Shown here piece by piece: positions 33,092 through 42,431 of a stretch of DNA of 43,629 nt; position 1 is the first letter of the stretch; each line of letters starts with the position of its first letter. The stretch spans positions 1 to 43,629 of the forward strand of contig NFUN01000061.1 in the NCBI GenBank assembly GCA_002197525.1, read 5' to 3'. The translations under genes and the position numbers were made by a program. The notes below the pieces were generated by a model. It worked only from the letters and a program-made list of their open reading frames with translations, had not been told where the DNA came from and searched no databases. Source of the stretch: Acidobacteria subdivision 13 bacterium RH2 MAG17b. GTDB taxonomy: Bacteria; Acidobacteriota; Terriglobia; UBA7540.

Positions 33092-33955
33092 ATGTCCCAG
33101 GTGGAAATTGGAATCATCGGCGGCAGCGGGATCTATCAGATGGAGGGCCTGAAGCGTAAGCGTACGGTGCGGGTCGCGACGCCTTTCGGCAAGCCGTCGG
33201 ACGCCTACGTTTTGGGAGAGCTTGAAGGGCGCCGGGTGGCGTTCCTCGCCCGCCACGGCAAAGGGCATGTACTGCTCCCCTCGGAGTTGAATTTTCGCGC
33301 CAACATTTATGGTTTCAAAAAGCTCGGCGCAGAACGCATTGTGGCTTTGAGCGCCGTGGGTTCGTTGCGCGAGGATATCAGGCCGATGGATATGGCGATC
33401 CCATCGCAGTTCTTTGACCGCACCAAGGGGCGTATTTCCACATTTTTCGGAGGCGGCTTGGCCGCCCATATCAGTTTTGCCGACCCGTTCTGCCCAGCAG
33501 TGCAAGACGCCTTGGAGGAATCCTGTAAGGCGGCCGGAGTCACCCATCATCGCGGCGGAACTTATTTGTGCATGGAAGGCCCGGCGTTTTCCACCAAGGC
33601 GGAATCTTACGCTTATCGCGCGTGGGGCATGGACATCATCGGCATGACCAACCTGCAGGAAGCAAAGCTTGCCCGCGAGGCGGAGCTTTGCTACGCCACG
33701 CTTGCCATGGTCACGGACTACGACTGCTGGCATGAAGAACACGACGCGGTGACGGTGGAGCAGATTTACGAATATCTGCAGCGTAACGCTGAGAACGCCC
33801 AGAAAATTATCCGCCATACGGTAAGGCGGCTCCCCAAGGAGCGCAACTGTAAATGCGGTTCTGCCCTGGCTCACGCATTCATTACCGACCGGCGCAAAGT
33901 GCCTGCCGCGACGCGGAAGAGGCTGTTCTTGATTGCCGGGAAATATTTCAAATGA
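33092..33955 (+). CDS. mtnP: S-methyl-5'-thioadenosine phosphorylase
   Basis: Protein of 287 residues of the type I purine nucleoside phosphorylase family, MTAP branch. Characteristic parts are GIIGGSGIYQMEGL, phosphate-binding ARHGKGH, ALSAVGSLRE, YLCMEGPAFSTKAES, GMTNLQEAKLAREAELCYATLAM and VTDYDCW, the last typical of MTAP. It cleaves methylthioadenosine to adenine and methylthioribose 1-phosphate for methionine salvage. ATG 33092 is used; the frame extends upstream to 32987 without family similarity. A PfkB kinase gene follows. Confidence 0.92.
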   Translation: MSQVEIGIIGGSGIYQMEGLKRKRTVRVATPFGKPSDAYVLGELEGRRVAFLARHGKGHVLLPSELNFRANIYGFKKLGAERIVALSAVGSLREDIRPMDMAIPSQFFDRTKGRISTFFGGGLAAHISFADPFCPAVQDALEESCKAAGVTHHRGGTYLCMEGPAFSTKAESYAYRAWGMDIIGMTNLQEAKLAREAELCYATLAMVTDYDCWHEEHDAVTVEQIYEYLQRNAENAQKIIRHTVRRLPKERNCKCGSALAHAFITDRRKVPAATRKRLFLIAGKYFK

Positions 33956-34036
33956 GCGCGCCGCCTGAGGCATTGCGGCACAGTGGAAGGTTATTCCCGC
34001 CTCGGATTCGAGGCGGTGAAGGAGGAATGATTAGCG

Positions 34037-34942
34037 ATGGCGTTGTTAGTGGTGGGTTCGGTGGCTTTTGACAGCATCCGGACGCCTTACGGCCAGGCTG
34101 AAGCAATTCCAGGCGGTTCGGCGACCTATTTCTCGGTGACCGCGAGCTACTTTACACCGGTGAACGTGGTGGCCGTGGTGGGCGAGGATTTCGGCGAAGA
34201 GCATCTCAGGTTGTTTCGCGGGCGGCGCATTGACCTGCAAGGTCTGGAGAAGGCCCAAGGCAAAACGTTCCGGTGGCGCGGGGAGTACACCGGGGACATG
34301 AACGAGGCGCAAACATTGGAGACACAGTTGAACGTGTTTGAATCCTTCGCACCCAAGATTCCGGAAGCCTACCTCAGTTCCGAGTTCGTGTTCCTTGGGA
34401 ACATCGACCCGGTTTTGCAACTTCATGTGCGGAAGCAACTTCCAAAAGCCCGCCTCGTTGCATGCGACACGATGAACTTCTGGATCAAGGGCAAGTCCAG
34501 CGATCTCAAGAAAACCCTGGCGTCCGTCGATGCCTTGGTCATCAATGAAGGCGAGGCGCGCATGCTCTCGGGTGCGGACAATCTGCGCCGTGCAGCGGCG
34601 GAGATTCAGCGGCTTGGCCCTCGCATCGTGATTGTGAAGCGGGGCGAACACGGCGCCTGCTTTTTTGAAGGCAAGTCCATCTTTTTCGCACCTGCTTTTC
34701 CTCTTGAGGAAGTCCATGATCCGACGGGTGCAGGGGATTCGTTTGCCGGCGGCTTCATGGGTTATCTAGCTCAGCAAGGAGACCTTTCTGAAGCGCACCT
34801 GCGGCGGGCGCTGGTCTACGGCTCGGTGATGGCCAGCTTTGCCGTTGAAAAGTTCGGTCTGGAGCGGTTGCTGCACGTCGAACCACGCGAGATTCACGAA
34901 CGCTTCCGCGAGTTCAAAGCTATGACGCATTTCGATGTATGA
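34037..34942 (+). CDS. PfkB-family sugar/nucleoside kinase
   Basis: Protein of 301 residues. It has the N-terminal PGGSATYFSVTASYF, INEGEARMLSG, IVIVKRGEHGA and the catalytic DPTGAGDSFAGGFMGYL, which carries the anion hole and the base Asp. Ribokinase-type kinases phosphorylate sugars or nucleosides; the substrate is not evident. Being just downstream of mtnP it may handle a nucleoside or pentose in purine or methylthioadenosine salvage, by context. Its 3' end overlaps the following GT-C gene by 8 nt. Confidence 0.9.
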   Translation: MALLVVGSVAFDSIRTPYGQAEAIPGGSATYFSVTASYFTPVNVVAVVGEDFGEEHLRLFRGRRIDLQGLEKAQGKTFRWRGEYTGDMNEAQTLETQLNVFESFAPKIPEAYLSSEFVFLGNIDPVLQLHVRKQLPKARLVACDTMNFWIKGKSSDLKKTLASVDALVINEGEARMLSGADNLRRAAAEIQRLGPRIVIVKRGEHGACFFEGKSIFFAPAFPLEEVHDPTGAGDSFAGGFMGYLAQQGDLSEAHLRRALVYGSVMASFAVEKFGLERLLHVEPREIHERFREFKAMTHFDV

Positions 34943-36518
34943 GGCGGGCGCGCCAGGTACCGGCCGGCGGGAGGCTCCTGCTATCTCGCGAAAGGCAGCG
35001 GCGCTATGCTGGATCGCTATTCTGGCTGTCGATGGCGCGAGCCTCGCCATTTTCCAACTTTGCGGCCTCAGCAACCTCTACGGCGATGGCATCTCGCACG
35101 TCGAGGCTGCGCGGCGCATCTTCGATTCCCTGACTCCAGGCTACGCGGAAATCGGCAGAGTCTGGCTTCCCCTGGCACACCTGTTGGCGGCGCCGCTAGC
35201 GATCAATGACACGTTGTGGCGCACAGGGCTTGCTGGCAGCCTGATTTCAGCCGCCGCGTTCGCAGGGACCGCATGGCTGGCCTTCTGGTTGTCTTGCGCG
35301 ATGGGCGGTTCTCTCGCGCCGGGCGTTTTGGCGCTGTCTGCCTTCTTGCTTTCGCCCAATTTGCTTTACGCTGCCACGACGCCGCTCACCGAGCCGCTGG
35401 CAATCTTTTGGGCTACCCTGACGGTATGCGCGCTCTTCCGCTTTCAACAGACCGGAGGGTCAGTTGCGGGCGCGGGCCTGGCGGCTTTTTGCGGGACGCT
35501 CACCCGCTATGACGGATGGTATCTGCTGCCCTTCGCCGCAGCGTTTGTATTTTTCTGCCGTTCGCGGGCGCTAAGAGACCGGATCGGAGAGACGCTCCTT
35601 TTCTGCTTGATTGCAGGCGCTGGCCCATTGCTTTGGCTGTTGCATAACGCTTATCGCTTTCATAACCCTCTGGATTTTTATCAAGGTCCGTATTCAGCCA
35701 AGGCTATTTATGCGGTCCAAGTGTCTACGACGGGATTCCGCTATCCAACGGACGGAAGCTTGTGGATTTCCGCGCACTACTACATCGAGGACCTCAAGCT
35801 GATTTTCGGCGCTTGGCCGCTGGCGCTAGCCACGGCGGGCTTCATCGCTTGGGTCTTGGACCGGCGGCTTCGAAGCCGGCGCTCAGCCGCGCTGCTATTG
35901 TTGATTCCACTGCTCTTTTATTCACAGGCGTTGGCGTATGGCGGCGTGCCCATTTACGTACCGGCATTGGCTCCGCACACCTATTACAATTTGCGGTACG
36001 GGCTTGAGATGGCGCCTGGTCTGGCTGTGTTCACTGCGTTTGTGCTCTCGTCCCGCCTCGGAAAGGCGGGGCGCACGGGCGTGGTGGTTGCGGCTTGCGG
36101 ATTGCTGGCACTACAGGCAGGAGCGATGCTCCGCTTTGGGCCGCGGGGCTTGGCGACAGTTCAAGAGGGCATTCTGAATACACCCTGCAAGTCGCCGGCG
36201 GAACTGGACGTAATTCGTTTCTTGCGCAGGCATTATGAAGGAGAGACTGTGCTGCTAGCCTCCGGGGAATGGCCGTGTATCATGCCTCAGCTCGGAATCC
36301 CATTTCGAAATACGCTGACCGAAGCGAACCAGAGGTATTGGCGGAAGCTGCGTTTTGGCGCATCGCGATACGTGGGGCTCATCGTCGTTAAGAGAGGCGA
36401 CAGCGTGGATGAACTGATGAGAACCTACCCTGGCGCGTTCGCGGATTTCGAGCTGGCTAGTAAGGACGTTCTTCCGCACGGTTCGTATGTTGAAATCTAT
36501 CGCCGTACGCTTCGTTGA
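34935..36518 (+). CDS. GT-C-type membrane protein (glycosyltransferase 39-like)
   Basis: Protein of 527 residues with some ten hydrophobic segments. The first extracytoplasmic loop has YGDGISHVEAARRIFDSLTPGYAEIGRVWLP, where the acidic D and the E of ISHVEAARRI sit as in the catalytic loop of GT-C glycosyltransferases. A large C-terminal soluble domain of about 140 residues (IRFLRRHYEGETVLLASGEWPC onward) follows. The likely role is transfer of a sugar from a polyprenyl-phosphate donor across the inner membrane; acceptor unknown. ATG 34935 overlaps the end of the PfkB gene, suggesting translational coupling. Confidence 0.78.
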   Translation: MYEAGAPGTGRREAPAISRKAAALCWIAILAVDGASLAIFQLCGLSNLYGDGISHVEAARRIFDSLTPGYAEIGRVWLPLAHLLAAPLAINDTLWRTGLAGSLISAAAFAGTAWLAFWLSCAMGGSLAPGVLALSAFLLSPNLLYAATTPLTEPLAIFWATLTVCALFRFQQTGGSVAGAGLAAFCGTLTRYDGWYLLPFAAAFVFFCRSRALRDRIGETLLFCLIAGAGPLLWLLHNAYRFHNPLDFYQGPYSAKAIYAVQVSTTGFRYPTDGSLWISAHYYIEDLKLIFGAWPLALATAGFIAWVLDRRLRSRRSAALLLLIPLLFYSQALAYGGVPIYVPALAPHTYYNLRYGLEMAPGLAVFTAFVLSSRLGKAGRTGVVVAACGLLALQAGAMLRFGPRGLATVQEGILNTPCKSPAELDVIRFLRRHYEGETVLLASGEWPCIMPQLGIPFRNTLTEANQRYWRKLRFGASRYVGLIVVKRGDSVDELMRTYPGAFADFELASKDVLPHGSYVEIYRRTLR

Positions 36519-36552
36519 CGATGGCAGTTGAATTGACTGAATCAGGTGACAA

Positions 36553-37506
36553 ATGAAAAAGGCTTTTGAAATTCACTTCACGAAGCTTCACGGGCTTGGC
36601 AACGATTTCATCGTTGCGGATGCAGGCCAAATCGCGGGTAAAGGAAGAGCCACAGGATTGCGGGGAAGTGGAAATCTTCCGGGCACTGCCCTTTTGAGCC
36701 GCTTGGCGCGCGCCATTTGCGAACGTCACACGGGCGTCGGGGCAGACGGTTTCCTGGTGGTTTCCCCGTCGCGCGCAAGAGGCAACGATGCGCGAGTTCG
36801 ATTTTTTAATGCCGACGGCAGCGAAGCGGAGATGTCCGGGAACGGTATACGTTGCGTTGCGGGATTTTTATCGTTGACTCGGGATCAGATGCGAACGCTA
36901 CGCATCGAAACCCGCGCCGGCCTGAAACCCATCGAGACCATTGAGGCAGGTGACGGACGGTGGATATTCCGGGTGGCGATGGGCCGCCCAATCCTTGAGC
37001 CGGAAAAAATCCCGTTTCAAGCGCCAAGGATTACCGGACCAGTGGTGGGTTATTCACTGCTTACCAAGCTCGGAAAGTTCCGCGTGACAGTGACCTCCAT
37101 GGGCAATCCGCACTGCTCGCTCTTTTTGAAAAATTTTGACGGCGTTGACTGGCGCGCGATTGGCCGCGAGATTGAGAGCCATCCGTTTTTCCCAAATCGA
37201 ACGAACGTGGAGTTCGTGCGAGTGATCTCCCGCCGTGAGATTGAGGTGAGATACTGGGAGCGCGGGGTGGGCCAAACGGCTTCTTCAGGAACCGGATCTT
37301 GCGGGGCGGTGGTAGCTAGCATACTGAACGGCTACACGAGCCGCCGGGTAGGGGTGCGGACCGTGGCGGGCATGCTTGGCGTCGAGTGGCCCGAAGGTGG
37401 GGAAGTGATGCTGACCGGCCCGGCTGAACTCATAGCGCATGGCGTATATCGTTTTCTGCGTGGAAGGTGCCCAGGCGGCAGCGGCGTTTTGAAGAAATTT
37501 TTATGA
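36553..37506 (+). CDS. dapF: Diaminopimelate epimerase with altered active-site loop
   Basis: Protein of 317 residues: FTKLHGLGNDFIVAD, ERHTGVGADGF, RFFNADGSEAEMSGNGIRC (first catalytic Cys, C101), GNPHCSLF and NVEFVRV are all present. The second catalytic region reads GVGQTASSGTGSCGA. At the positions of the usual Glu and Cys (GET-x-(A/S)-C-G-T-G) there are Gln241 and Ser245; a nearby Cys250 may or may not take over. A 20-30 residue insertion follows VADAG. The enzyme makes meso-DAP for peptidoglycan and lysine. Identity as a DapF homologue is secure, activity less so. It precedes efp on the same strand. Confidence 0.88.
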   Translation: MKKAFEIHFTKLHGLGNDFIVADAGQIAGKGRATGLRGSGNLPGTALLSRLARAICERHTGVGADGFLVVSPSRARGNDARVRFFNADGSEAEMSGNGIRCVAGFLSLTRDQMRTLRIETRAGLKPIETIEAGDGRWIFRVAMGRPILEPEKIPFQAPRITGPVVGYSLLTKLGKFRVTVTSMGNPHCSLFLKNFDGVDWRAIGREIESHPFFPNRTNVEFVRVISRREIEVRYWERGVGQTASSGTGSCGAVVASILNGYTSRRVGVRTVAGMLGVEWPEGGEVMLTGPAELIAHGVYRFLRGRCPGGSGVLKKFL

Positions 37507-37640
37507 CGAGTACATTCGTTGACGCCTGTTCGAGGCGGAAGTTAGAATAATAGGTTCACGGGCTTCAAACGGCAAAGGCTTCGGTATCATATCCCGCCCC
37601 GGCCTAACAGCCCCACCTAAAACAGACCGAGGAATTTTGA

Positions 37641-38198
37641 ATGAATGCGAACGACCTTCGACCGGGCATGGTCATCAAGCACAACAACGAGCTCTTTTCC
37701 ATCTTCAAAGCCGAGCATCGCACGCCCGGCAACCTGCGCGCCTTCGTCCAAGCGCGGATGCGCAACCTGCGCACCGGGGCAATTTCCGACCACCGCTTCC
37801 GGTCAGAGGACGAAGTCGAGCGCGCCATCATGGATGAAGCCGGAATGCAGTACCTGTACTCCGACGGCGACTCCTATCATTTCATGAACACCGAGACTTA
37901 TGAGCAACTGCATCTGTCCAAAGAGATGATCGGAGACCGGGCGCAGTATATGATGCCGGATGTCACGCTGACCGTAACCTTTTATGAAGGCCGGCCCATC
38001 GACGTCGTCCTGCCGCCCACCGTGGACCTCAAAGTGATCGAAACGGAGCCGGGCATCAAAGGGGGCTCTGCCACCAACGTCACCAAACCCGCCAAGCTTG
38101 AGAGCGGAGTGATTGTCCAGGTCCCGCCCTTCATCTCCGAAGGTGAGATGATCCGGGTGGACACCATTAGCGGCGCCTACCTCGAACGGGTAAAATAA
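37641..38198 (+). CDS. efp: Translation elongation factor P
   Basis: Protein of 185 residues with the three EF-P domains: KOW-like RPGMVIKHNNELFSI, then QYLYSDGDSYHFMNTETYEQ, and the C-terminal PGIKGGSATNVTKPAKLESG with VPPFISEGEMIRVDT. It relieves ribosome stalling at polyproline. The loop tip that is normally PGK (modified Lys) or PGR reads P29-G30-N31, so no lysylation, rhamnosylation or 5-aminopentanol attachment site is present at that residue. ATG 37641 follows an AGGAATTTTG site. A 134-bp gap separates it from dapF. Confidence 0.95.
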   Translation: MNANDLRPGMVIKHNNELFSIFKAEHRTPGNLRAFVQARMRNLRTGAISDHRFRSEDEVERAIMDEAGMQYLYSDGDSYHFMNTETYEQLHLSKEMIGDRAQYMMPDVTLTVTFYEGRPIDVVLPPTVDLKVIETEPGIKGGSATNVTKPAKLESGVIVQVPPFISEGEMIRVDTISGAYLERVK

Positions 38199-38233
38199 GC
38201 TCAGAATTGCAGCAGGGCGCGAGGGAGAGCTTT

Positions 38234-39094
38234 TTAACGGCTCGCTGAAAAGGGAATCTGGCGCTCGGTTTCAAGCGTCAGGCCCTGCGGAGTCACTTGA
38301 TAGATCGCCTCGTGGCGCGGCGGAAGCTGCCCCTGTTGAACCGCCTGGATATACTCGTCTTCGATTAGGTAGGTCAGCGTTACGCTCTGCGGGGCGGCTT
38401 CGAGCCGTCCGGCATACAGATCCTGCCGTTGCCACACCTTTTTCAGACTCTTACCGTCGAACAAATAGAAGGCTGCCGTCAGCCGTGGCTGGCTCTTGCC
38501 CAGCCGGTTGCCATAAACGAGGAACCGGAAATCTCCTGAAGCGGACGGACTCACGAAAGTGTAATGCAGGTCAGTTCGCGTAACGAAGTGCGTGACCGCC
38601 GCCAAGCGCGAGCTGCCCGCACGGACGCGGAACAGCGCCAGCACGTTGACGCGGGCGAAGTCTGACCATCCCAGCGTATAGCCCGCCCCGATCACTTCGC
38701 CGTTCTCCCACGGGCGCACAAAAACGGCGGGATGTCCAAACACGGGATAGTGAAGCTCGGAAAAGTCCCGTTCCAGTTGCATTCGCACGCGCACGTCGAA
38801 TGGGTAGCTCGAAGGCGTGGTTGAAGAGGCGTTCTTGGCGATCCAGGCCGTAAGCGAGCCGAGCACGAGCGTCTGAATTTGATTGGGAATAGCGCCCGCA
38901 TCGTAGAGCCGGACGCCCTCGAGCTGCTTCGCCAACTGATTGATCTGGTCTGGAAGGCTCTGCGGCTTCTGGGCGCTATTGCGCGGGGAGCTTCCTGCCG
39001 CGCCCACGCAGAGCAGAAGAATCGAAACTGTGGCGATCCACACCGGCCGTCGCACGGCTAGCCGGGCTTTCACAATGTGACTTTCGTGGGACAT
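38234..39094 (-). CDS. Secreted protein of unknown function
   Basis: Protein of 286 residues, family not recognised. N-terminal basic stretch then hydrophobic VWIATVSILLLCVGAAGS, a probable signal peptide or anchor. The mature part is a mixed α/β protein with strands such as VRVRMQLERDFSELHYPVFG, FRFLVYGNRLG and AFYLFDGKSLKKVWQRQDLY, without clear catalytic motifs. It converges with efp (35-bp gap) and lies beside another secreted unknown on the same strand. It may act in the envelope; nothing more can be said. Confidence 0.72.
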   Translation of the reverse strand: MSHESHIVKARLAVRRPVWIATVSILLLCVGAAGSSPRNSAQKPQSLPDQINQLAKQLEGVRLYDAGAIPNQIQTLVLGSLTAWIAKNASSTTPSSYPFDVRVRMQLERDFSELHYPVFGHPAVFVRPWENGEVIGAGYTLGWSDFARVNVLALFRVRAGSSRLAAVTHFVTRTDLHYTFVSPSASGDFRFLVYGNRLGKSQPRLTAAFYLFDGKSLKKVWQRQDLYAGRLEAAPQSVTLTYLIEDEYIQAVQQGQLPPRHEAIYQVTPQGLTLETERQIPFSASR

Positions 39095-39188
39095 CTCTGA
39101 TTCGTGATCACTTTCACATCAAACATAGCGTTTGGAATTTTGGTGGCGCTTACGCGGCGCTCCGTAGGCCTGGGTTTTAACCCCGCTG

Positions 39189-39274
39189 TGACGGCGAACC
39201 CCTCAACCTTCCCATCCCCTCTCCCGCTGGGCGGGAGAGGGGGGACCGCGGAGCGGTGGGTGAGGGCGCCGTCA
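39189..39274. repeat. 86-bp hairpin element with 8-bp inverted ends
   Basis: Begins TGACGGCG and ends CGCCGTCA (39267-39274). Inside, CCCCTCTCCCGC/GCGGGAGAGGGG forms a hairpin, followed by GGGACCGCGGAGCGGTGGGTGAGGG. The order resembles the 93-bp element at 26597-26689. Its last three bases are the TGA stop codon, on the minus strand, of the next gene. Confidence 0.8.
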
Positions 39275-40048
39275 GTACTGGTGGACCGCCACCACCGAGT
39301 CATAGTTAAAAATCACGAACAACACGTGCGGAGGTTGCCCGTACAGCCAGTCTACCTCTTCCGTGCCGTCCGGCTTTTGCTCTCGCACCTTGCGATCCGG
39401 GGGTCCTTTGGCGGACAAAACGTCGCTGCGGTTCATGCCCACCACCACCTGATGACCCTTGATGGCGTCTTTGTATTTTGGTGGCACGGAAGGGGAGTAG
39501 AGCACGGTCGGCGCCCGGCGGGAGAAATCCAAAACCTCGCTCAGCAAGGTTTTCACTTGGCCCACGGTCGGGTTGTGATTCTTGGCCAGCAGTTCCACAG
39601 TGATATATGAACCGTTCTGAGGCGTGACCGCATCTTGGTTGGGAGCTATGGGCGTCAGGTTGGGTCCCATGCCAAGCTCTACGTGCTGCCACCAATGGAA
39701 ACCGCCCTTGCCACCCCCGTTAATCGCGAAAACGATGCTCCGGCCCTTGAACTTGATTCCTGTGATCTCAACCGGCGTGCCTGGCCCTACGGATTCGCCC
39801 TCCTTGTGAAGCTCTTTGACCGCCTGGTTCTGGTCGACTTGGCCGTCCGCGTGTACCCGAATTCCGTGTTTGCCCCAAGGCAACGGAATTTTGGCCACCG
39901 CGACTTCATGCGCCAGTCCGCGAACCAACAACAACTGATCGTAATGCCCTATGGACTGCTTTCCACACAGCGACGCAGGCGCGCAAGTAATCAGTGCGGC
40001 AGCGAAAAAGCACGTCCAGCGCTGCCGCAAACGAGGCTGAACGTCCAT
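39272..40048 (-). CDS. Secreted protein of unknown function
   Basis: Protein of about 258 residues from ATG 40048, with a signal peptide (TCFFAAALITCAPASLCG). The mature chain includes GGGKGGFHWWQHVELGMG, YITVELLAKNHNPTVGQVKTLLSEVLDFSRR and, near the end, GMNRSDVLSAKGPPDRKVREQ, then EVDWLYGQPPHVLFVIF. That last part is reminiscent of a small outer-membrane assembly-factor fold (BamE/SmpA-like: signalling of a Gly-x-x-x-x-x-V-x-x-x-x-G-P-P-D pattern). The frame extends upstream to 40117 without a signal sequence. The stop codon lies at the edge of a hairpin element. Confidence 0.72.
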   Translation of the reverse strand: MDVQPRLRQRWTCFFAAALITCAPASLCGKQSIGHYDQLLLVRGLAHEVAVAKIPLPWGKHGIRVHADGQVDQNQAVKELHKEGESVGPGTPVEITGIKFKGRSIVFAINGGGKGGFHWWQHVELGMGPNLTPIAPNQDAVTPQNGSYITVELLAKNHNPTVGQVKTLLSEVLDFSRRAPTVLYSPSVPPKYKDAIKGHQVVVGMNRSDVLSAKGPPDRKVREQKPDGTEEVDWLYGQPPHVLFVIFNYDSVVAVHQY

Positions 40049-40349
40049 GTTTGCCCTCCGGGGCGCCCAGCCGGTGTTTCCCGGCGTTCCTACGAACGGC
40101 GCTCGCCTAAACGTCATTCTAACTCTACCTGCCCGTTAAGCAAACACTTCCGCAGTTAAGCAGCGCCACGCGCGTGCCGGGGGTTTGCGTGCAGAGCGGT
40201 TCGAGGCTTTCGCGCGATGATGCCAGCGCTACGGGACAGGTGATGGCTCGATCTGCCCGGCTGAAGAGACTACGCCCTTCCATACTGCTGACCGGATTTT
40301 AGGGTGGATTCCTCAACCGAGGCGCCGCACCCGCAGCCCTTCTGCCGTT
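40049..40349. other. Intergenic region, no gene seen
   Basis: About 300 bp between the secreted unknown and the hexosaminidase gene, which are codirectional. No gene, RNA or strong repeat was recognised. Confidence 0.4.
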
Positions 40350-42431
40350 TTACTTCACCATAGGCTGGGCAGATGAGGTCTCCACCTCGCTCCAAGGTGG
40401 CAACTGATGCGTTTGGTGATACAGCGTGTGGATGTGAGTGAGCCGGTCCGCCGCTTTCTGCCAGCGGACGAGTTCAAGGTCATAGCGGATGAGGATGTTG
40501 GGCAGGAAGTAGGGCAGGTTCTCGCCGAGCCAGAGCTTGCGGTATTGCGCGCGCAAGGCCGAAGTGCGGTTGCGCATATCTTGCAGCAGGCCGTTCATGC
40601 CGTCGATCCGATAAAGCGTTTCATCGGCTTGCTTGGGGTTTGCTACGTTCGCCTGCGCTTGGGCGTAAAGGTCCGCGATGGTGGCCGCATAGATGGCCTT
40701 CTGGCCGAGCAAGTCGAACCGGCGGGCGGCGAAATCGACGTAATCGAGCAGGTCCGCGTTGCGGCGCGCGAGATGCCGGTGAGTGATAAGGTCGCCGGTC
40801 ACGCCCTCGGCCAGCAGCCGGATCTGATGCGCCGCCGGCTGCATCTGAGCATAAAATTGCTGCCCCCACGGACTCAATGCGTCAATCCAGATGAGCCAGT
40901 CTTCGCCATCCGATTGGGTTGCCGCCCGCAACGTTTGATGAATCTCCGTCAGCTTGGCAATCTCAGCGGCGAAGTTGTGGCCGTCGGCGCGATAGAACGC
41001 CCAGTCCCAGGCATCCGAAAACGGCTGGTCATCCACCGTCTGCTGCCAGCTCGCCGCCGCTCCGTAAACTAGTCCGTACCAGGCGAAGTTCACCATGCTT
41101 TCGCCATCGTCCATCCACGCGCTGTTCAAAACGCCCGCCGCGCCCAGGCTTTTGCCATCGCTCACAAACTGCCGGATGTTGGGCAGTGCGAGCGCATAGT
41201 CGGGAAAAATCCGGCTCCAATTGCTCACTCCCGGCGCCACCCACGTTTCAAGTCTGGCGTCCCGGAAAGGTTTGATCTCATTTGCATAAGATGGGCGCGG
41301 AGTGTAGTCCCAAGGCACGGCAATCATATCGTGAGGGATTTCGCTCAGGCGCTCAGGGTGCTTCACGCCCATATCGCCCCAGAATAACAGCTTGCGATGA
41401 TATGGGCGCAGCGCGCCGTCGATCTGACGGAGGGTGTTGACGTAAACCTGGCCGTAGCCGTCTTTCTGGACCATGGCCGCGGCTTGCCCTTCGCCGAGTT
41501 CCTGGGTTTCATCCGCGCCGATATGGAAGAACGGCCCTGGAAAGACTTGGGCGAGTTCGCCGAACATTTCTTTGATGAACTGAATCGAGCCTGGCGCGGC
41601 GGGCGAGAGCACGTTCCCATAAGGGACTTCAGCCAGATTTTGATAAATCTCGTTTTCGAGCGCCAGGTGCAGATGGCCGAAAGACTCCTGTTCGGGAACC
41701 ACCAAGACGTGATACTGCTTCGCGAAGCTAACGATCTTGCCAGCCTCCTCCGGCGTGATCGCTCCGCCCGGCCCGGCCACCAGCGGCAACTGCGGATAGG
41801 CGAACGTGTTTTCCATGTAGAGCGAATAAAGATTAATTTTGAATTCGGCGAGCAGCGCGATTTCGCGCTTGATCGAAGCGAGCGCCGGAATAGGTCCGCG
41901 GCTGATATCGATGCTCACGCCACGCCAGCGAATTGCCGGCCAATCCACGATGCGCACGGACGGGGAAACCGCGCCGCCTCCTGCAACAGGGTGAAGAAGC
42001 TGCCGGAGGGTTTGCACGCCGTAGAACACGCCCGCCGCGGCCTCAGCCACCACGGACGCTTGGCGCGGCGTCACAACCAAGACGTAACCCTCCGCGCGCG
42101 CTTCGGCGGGAAACGTGAGGCCCGCCTGCTCCAAAATGCGCTGGCCGTCACGGCTGCCCGCGCGCGCGAGCACGATGCGCGGCGATCCCGAAGCGCGAGG
42201 TTTGACGGCGGCCTGAACCCCGTCGATGGACTGAAGGTCCTCAGCAAGCAGTACCGCGGCAAAACGGTCCTGCTCAGACTTTCCTGGAACGCCAATCGTG
42301 ATCCGCGACTTCGTGCGAAACGCGCCCTGGTTCAATTCAAGTTGACGGGGATAAGGCGTAAGGGGAAGCTGGGCTGCGCCGGCCAGGGAGCAACACAAGA
42401 GAGATAAGAGGAGCGCACGCCGAATGATCAA
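40350..42431 (-). CDS. GH20 β-N-acetylhexosaminidase, exported
   Basis: Protein of 693 residues. A signal peptide ([19 protein letters not shown]) is followed by a GH20b-like N-terminal domain (to about 155: [17 protein letters not shown]-type [17 protein letters not shown]). The catalytic TIM barrel carries [28 protein letters not shown] and the active-site pair D307-E308 in [10 protein letters not shown], where Asp orients the acetamido group and Glu is the acid. A long helical C-terminal region of about 170 residues follows. It would release terminal GlcNAc/GalNAc from glycans or peptidoglycan fragments in the periplasm or outside. Confidence 0.9.
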   Translation of the reverse strand: MIIRRALLLSLLCCSLAGAAQLPLTPYPRQLELNQGAFRTKSRITIGVPGKSEQDRFAAVLLAEDLQSIDGVQAAVKPRASGSPRIVLARAGSRDGQRILEQAGLTFPAEARAEGYVLVVTPRQASVVAEAAAGVFYGVQTLRQLLHPVAGGGAVSPSVRIVDWPAIRWRGVSIDISRGPIPALASIKREIALLAEFKINLYSLYMENTFAYPQLPLVAGPGGAITPEEAGKIVSFAKQYHVLVVPEQESFGHLHLALENEIYQNLAEVPYGNVLSPAAPGSIQFIKEMFGELAQVFPGPFFHIGADETQELGEGQAAAMVQKDGYGQVYVNTLRQIDGALRPYHRKLLFWGDMGVKHPERLSEIPHDMIAVPWDYTPRPSYANEIKPFRDARLETWVAPGVSNWSRIFPDYALALPNIRQFVSDGKSLGAAGVLNSAWMDDGESMVNFAWYGLVYGAAASWQQTVDDQPFSDAWDWAFYRADGHNFAAEIAKLTEIHQTLRAATQSDGEDWLIWIDALSPWGQQFYAQMQPAAHQIRLLAEGVTGDLITHRHLARRNADLLDYVDFAARRFDLLGQKAIYAATIADLYAQAQANVANPKQADETLYRIDGMNGLLQDMRNRTSALRAQYRKLWLGENLPYFLPNILIRYDLELVRWQKAADRLTHIHTLYHQTHQLPPWSEVETSSAQPMVK

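Noticed and set aside
41397-42407. Plus-strand open frame of 336 codons
   Set aside because: Antisense to the GH20 hexosaminidase, whose catalytic motifs are intact on the other strand.
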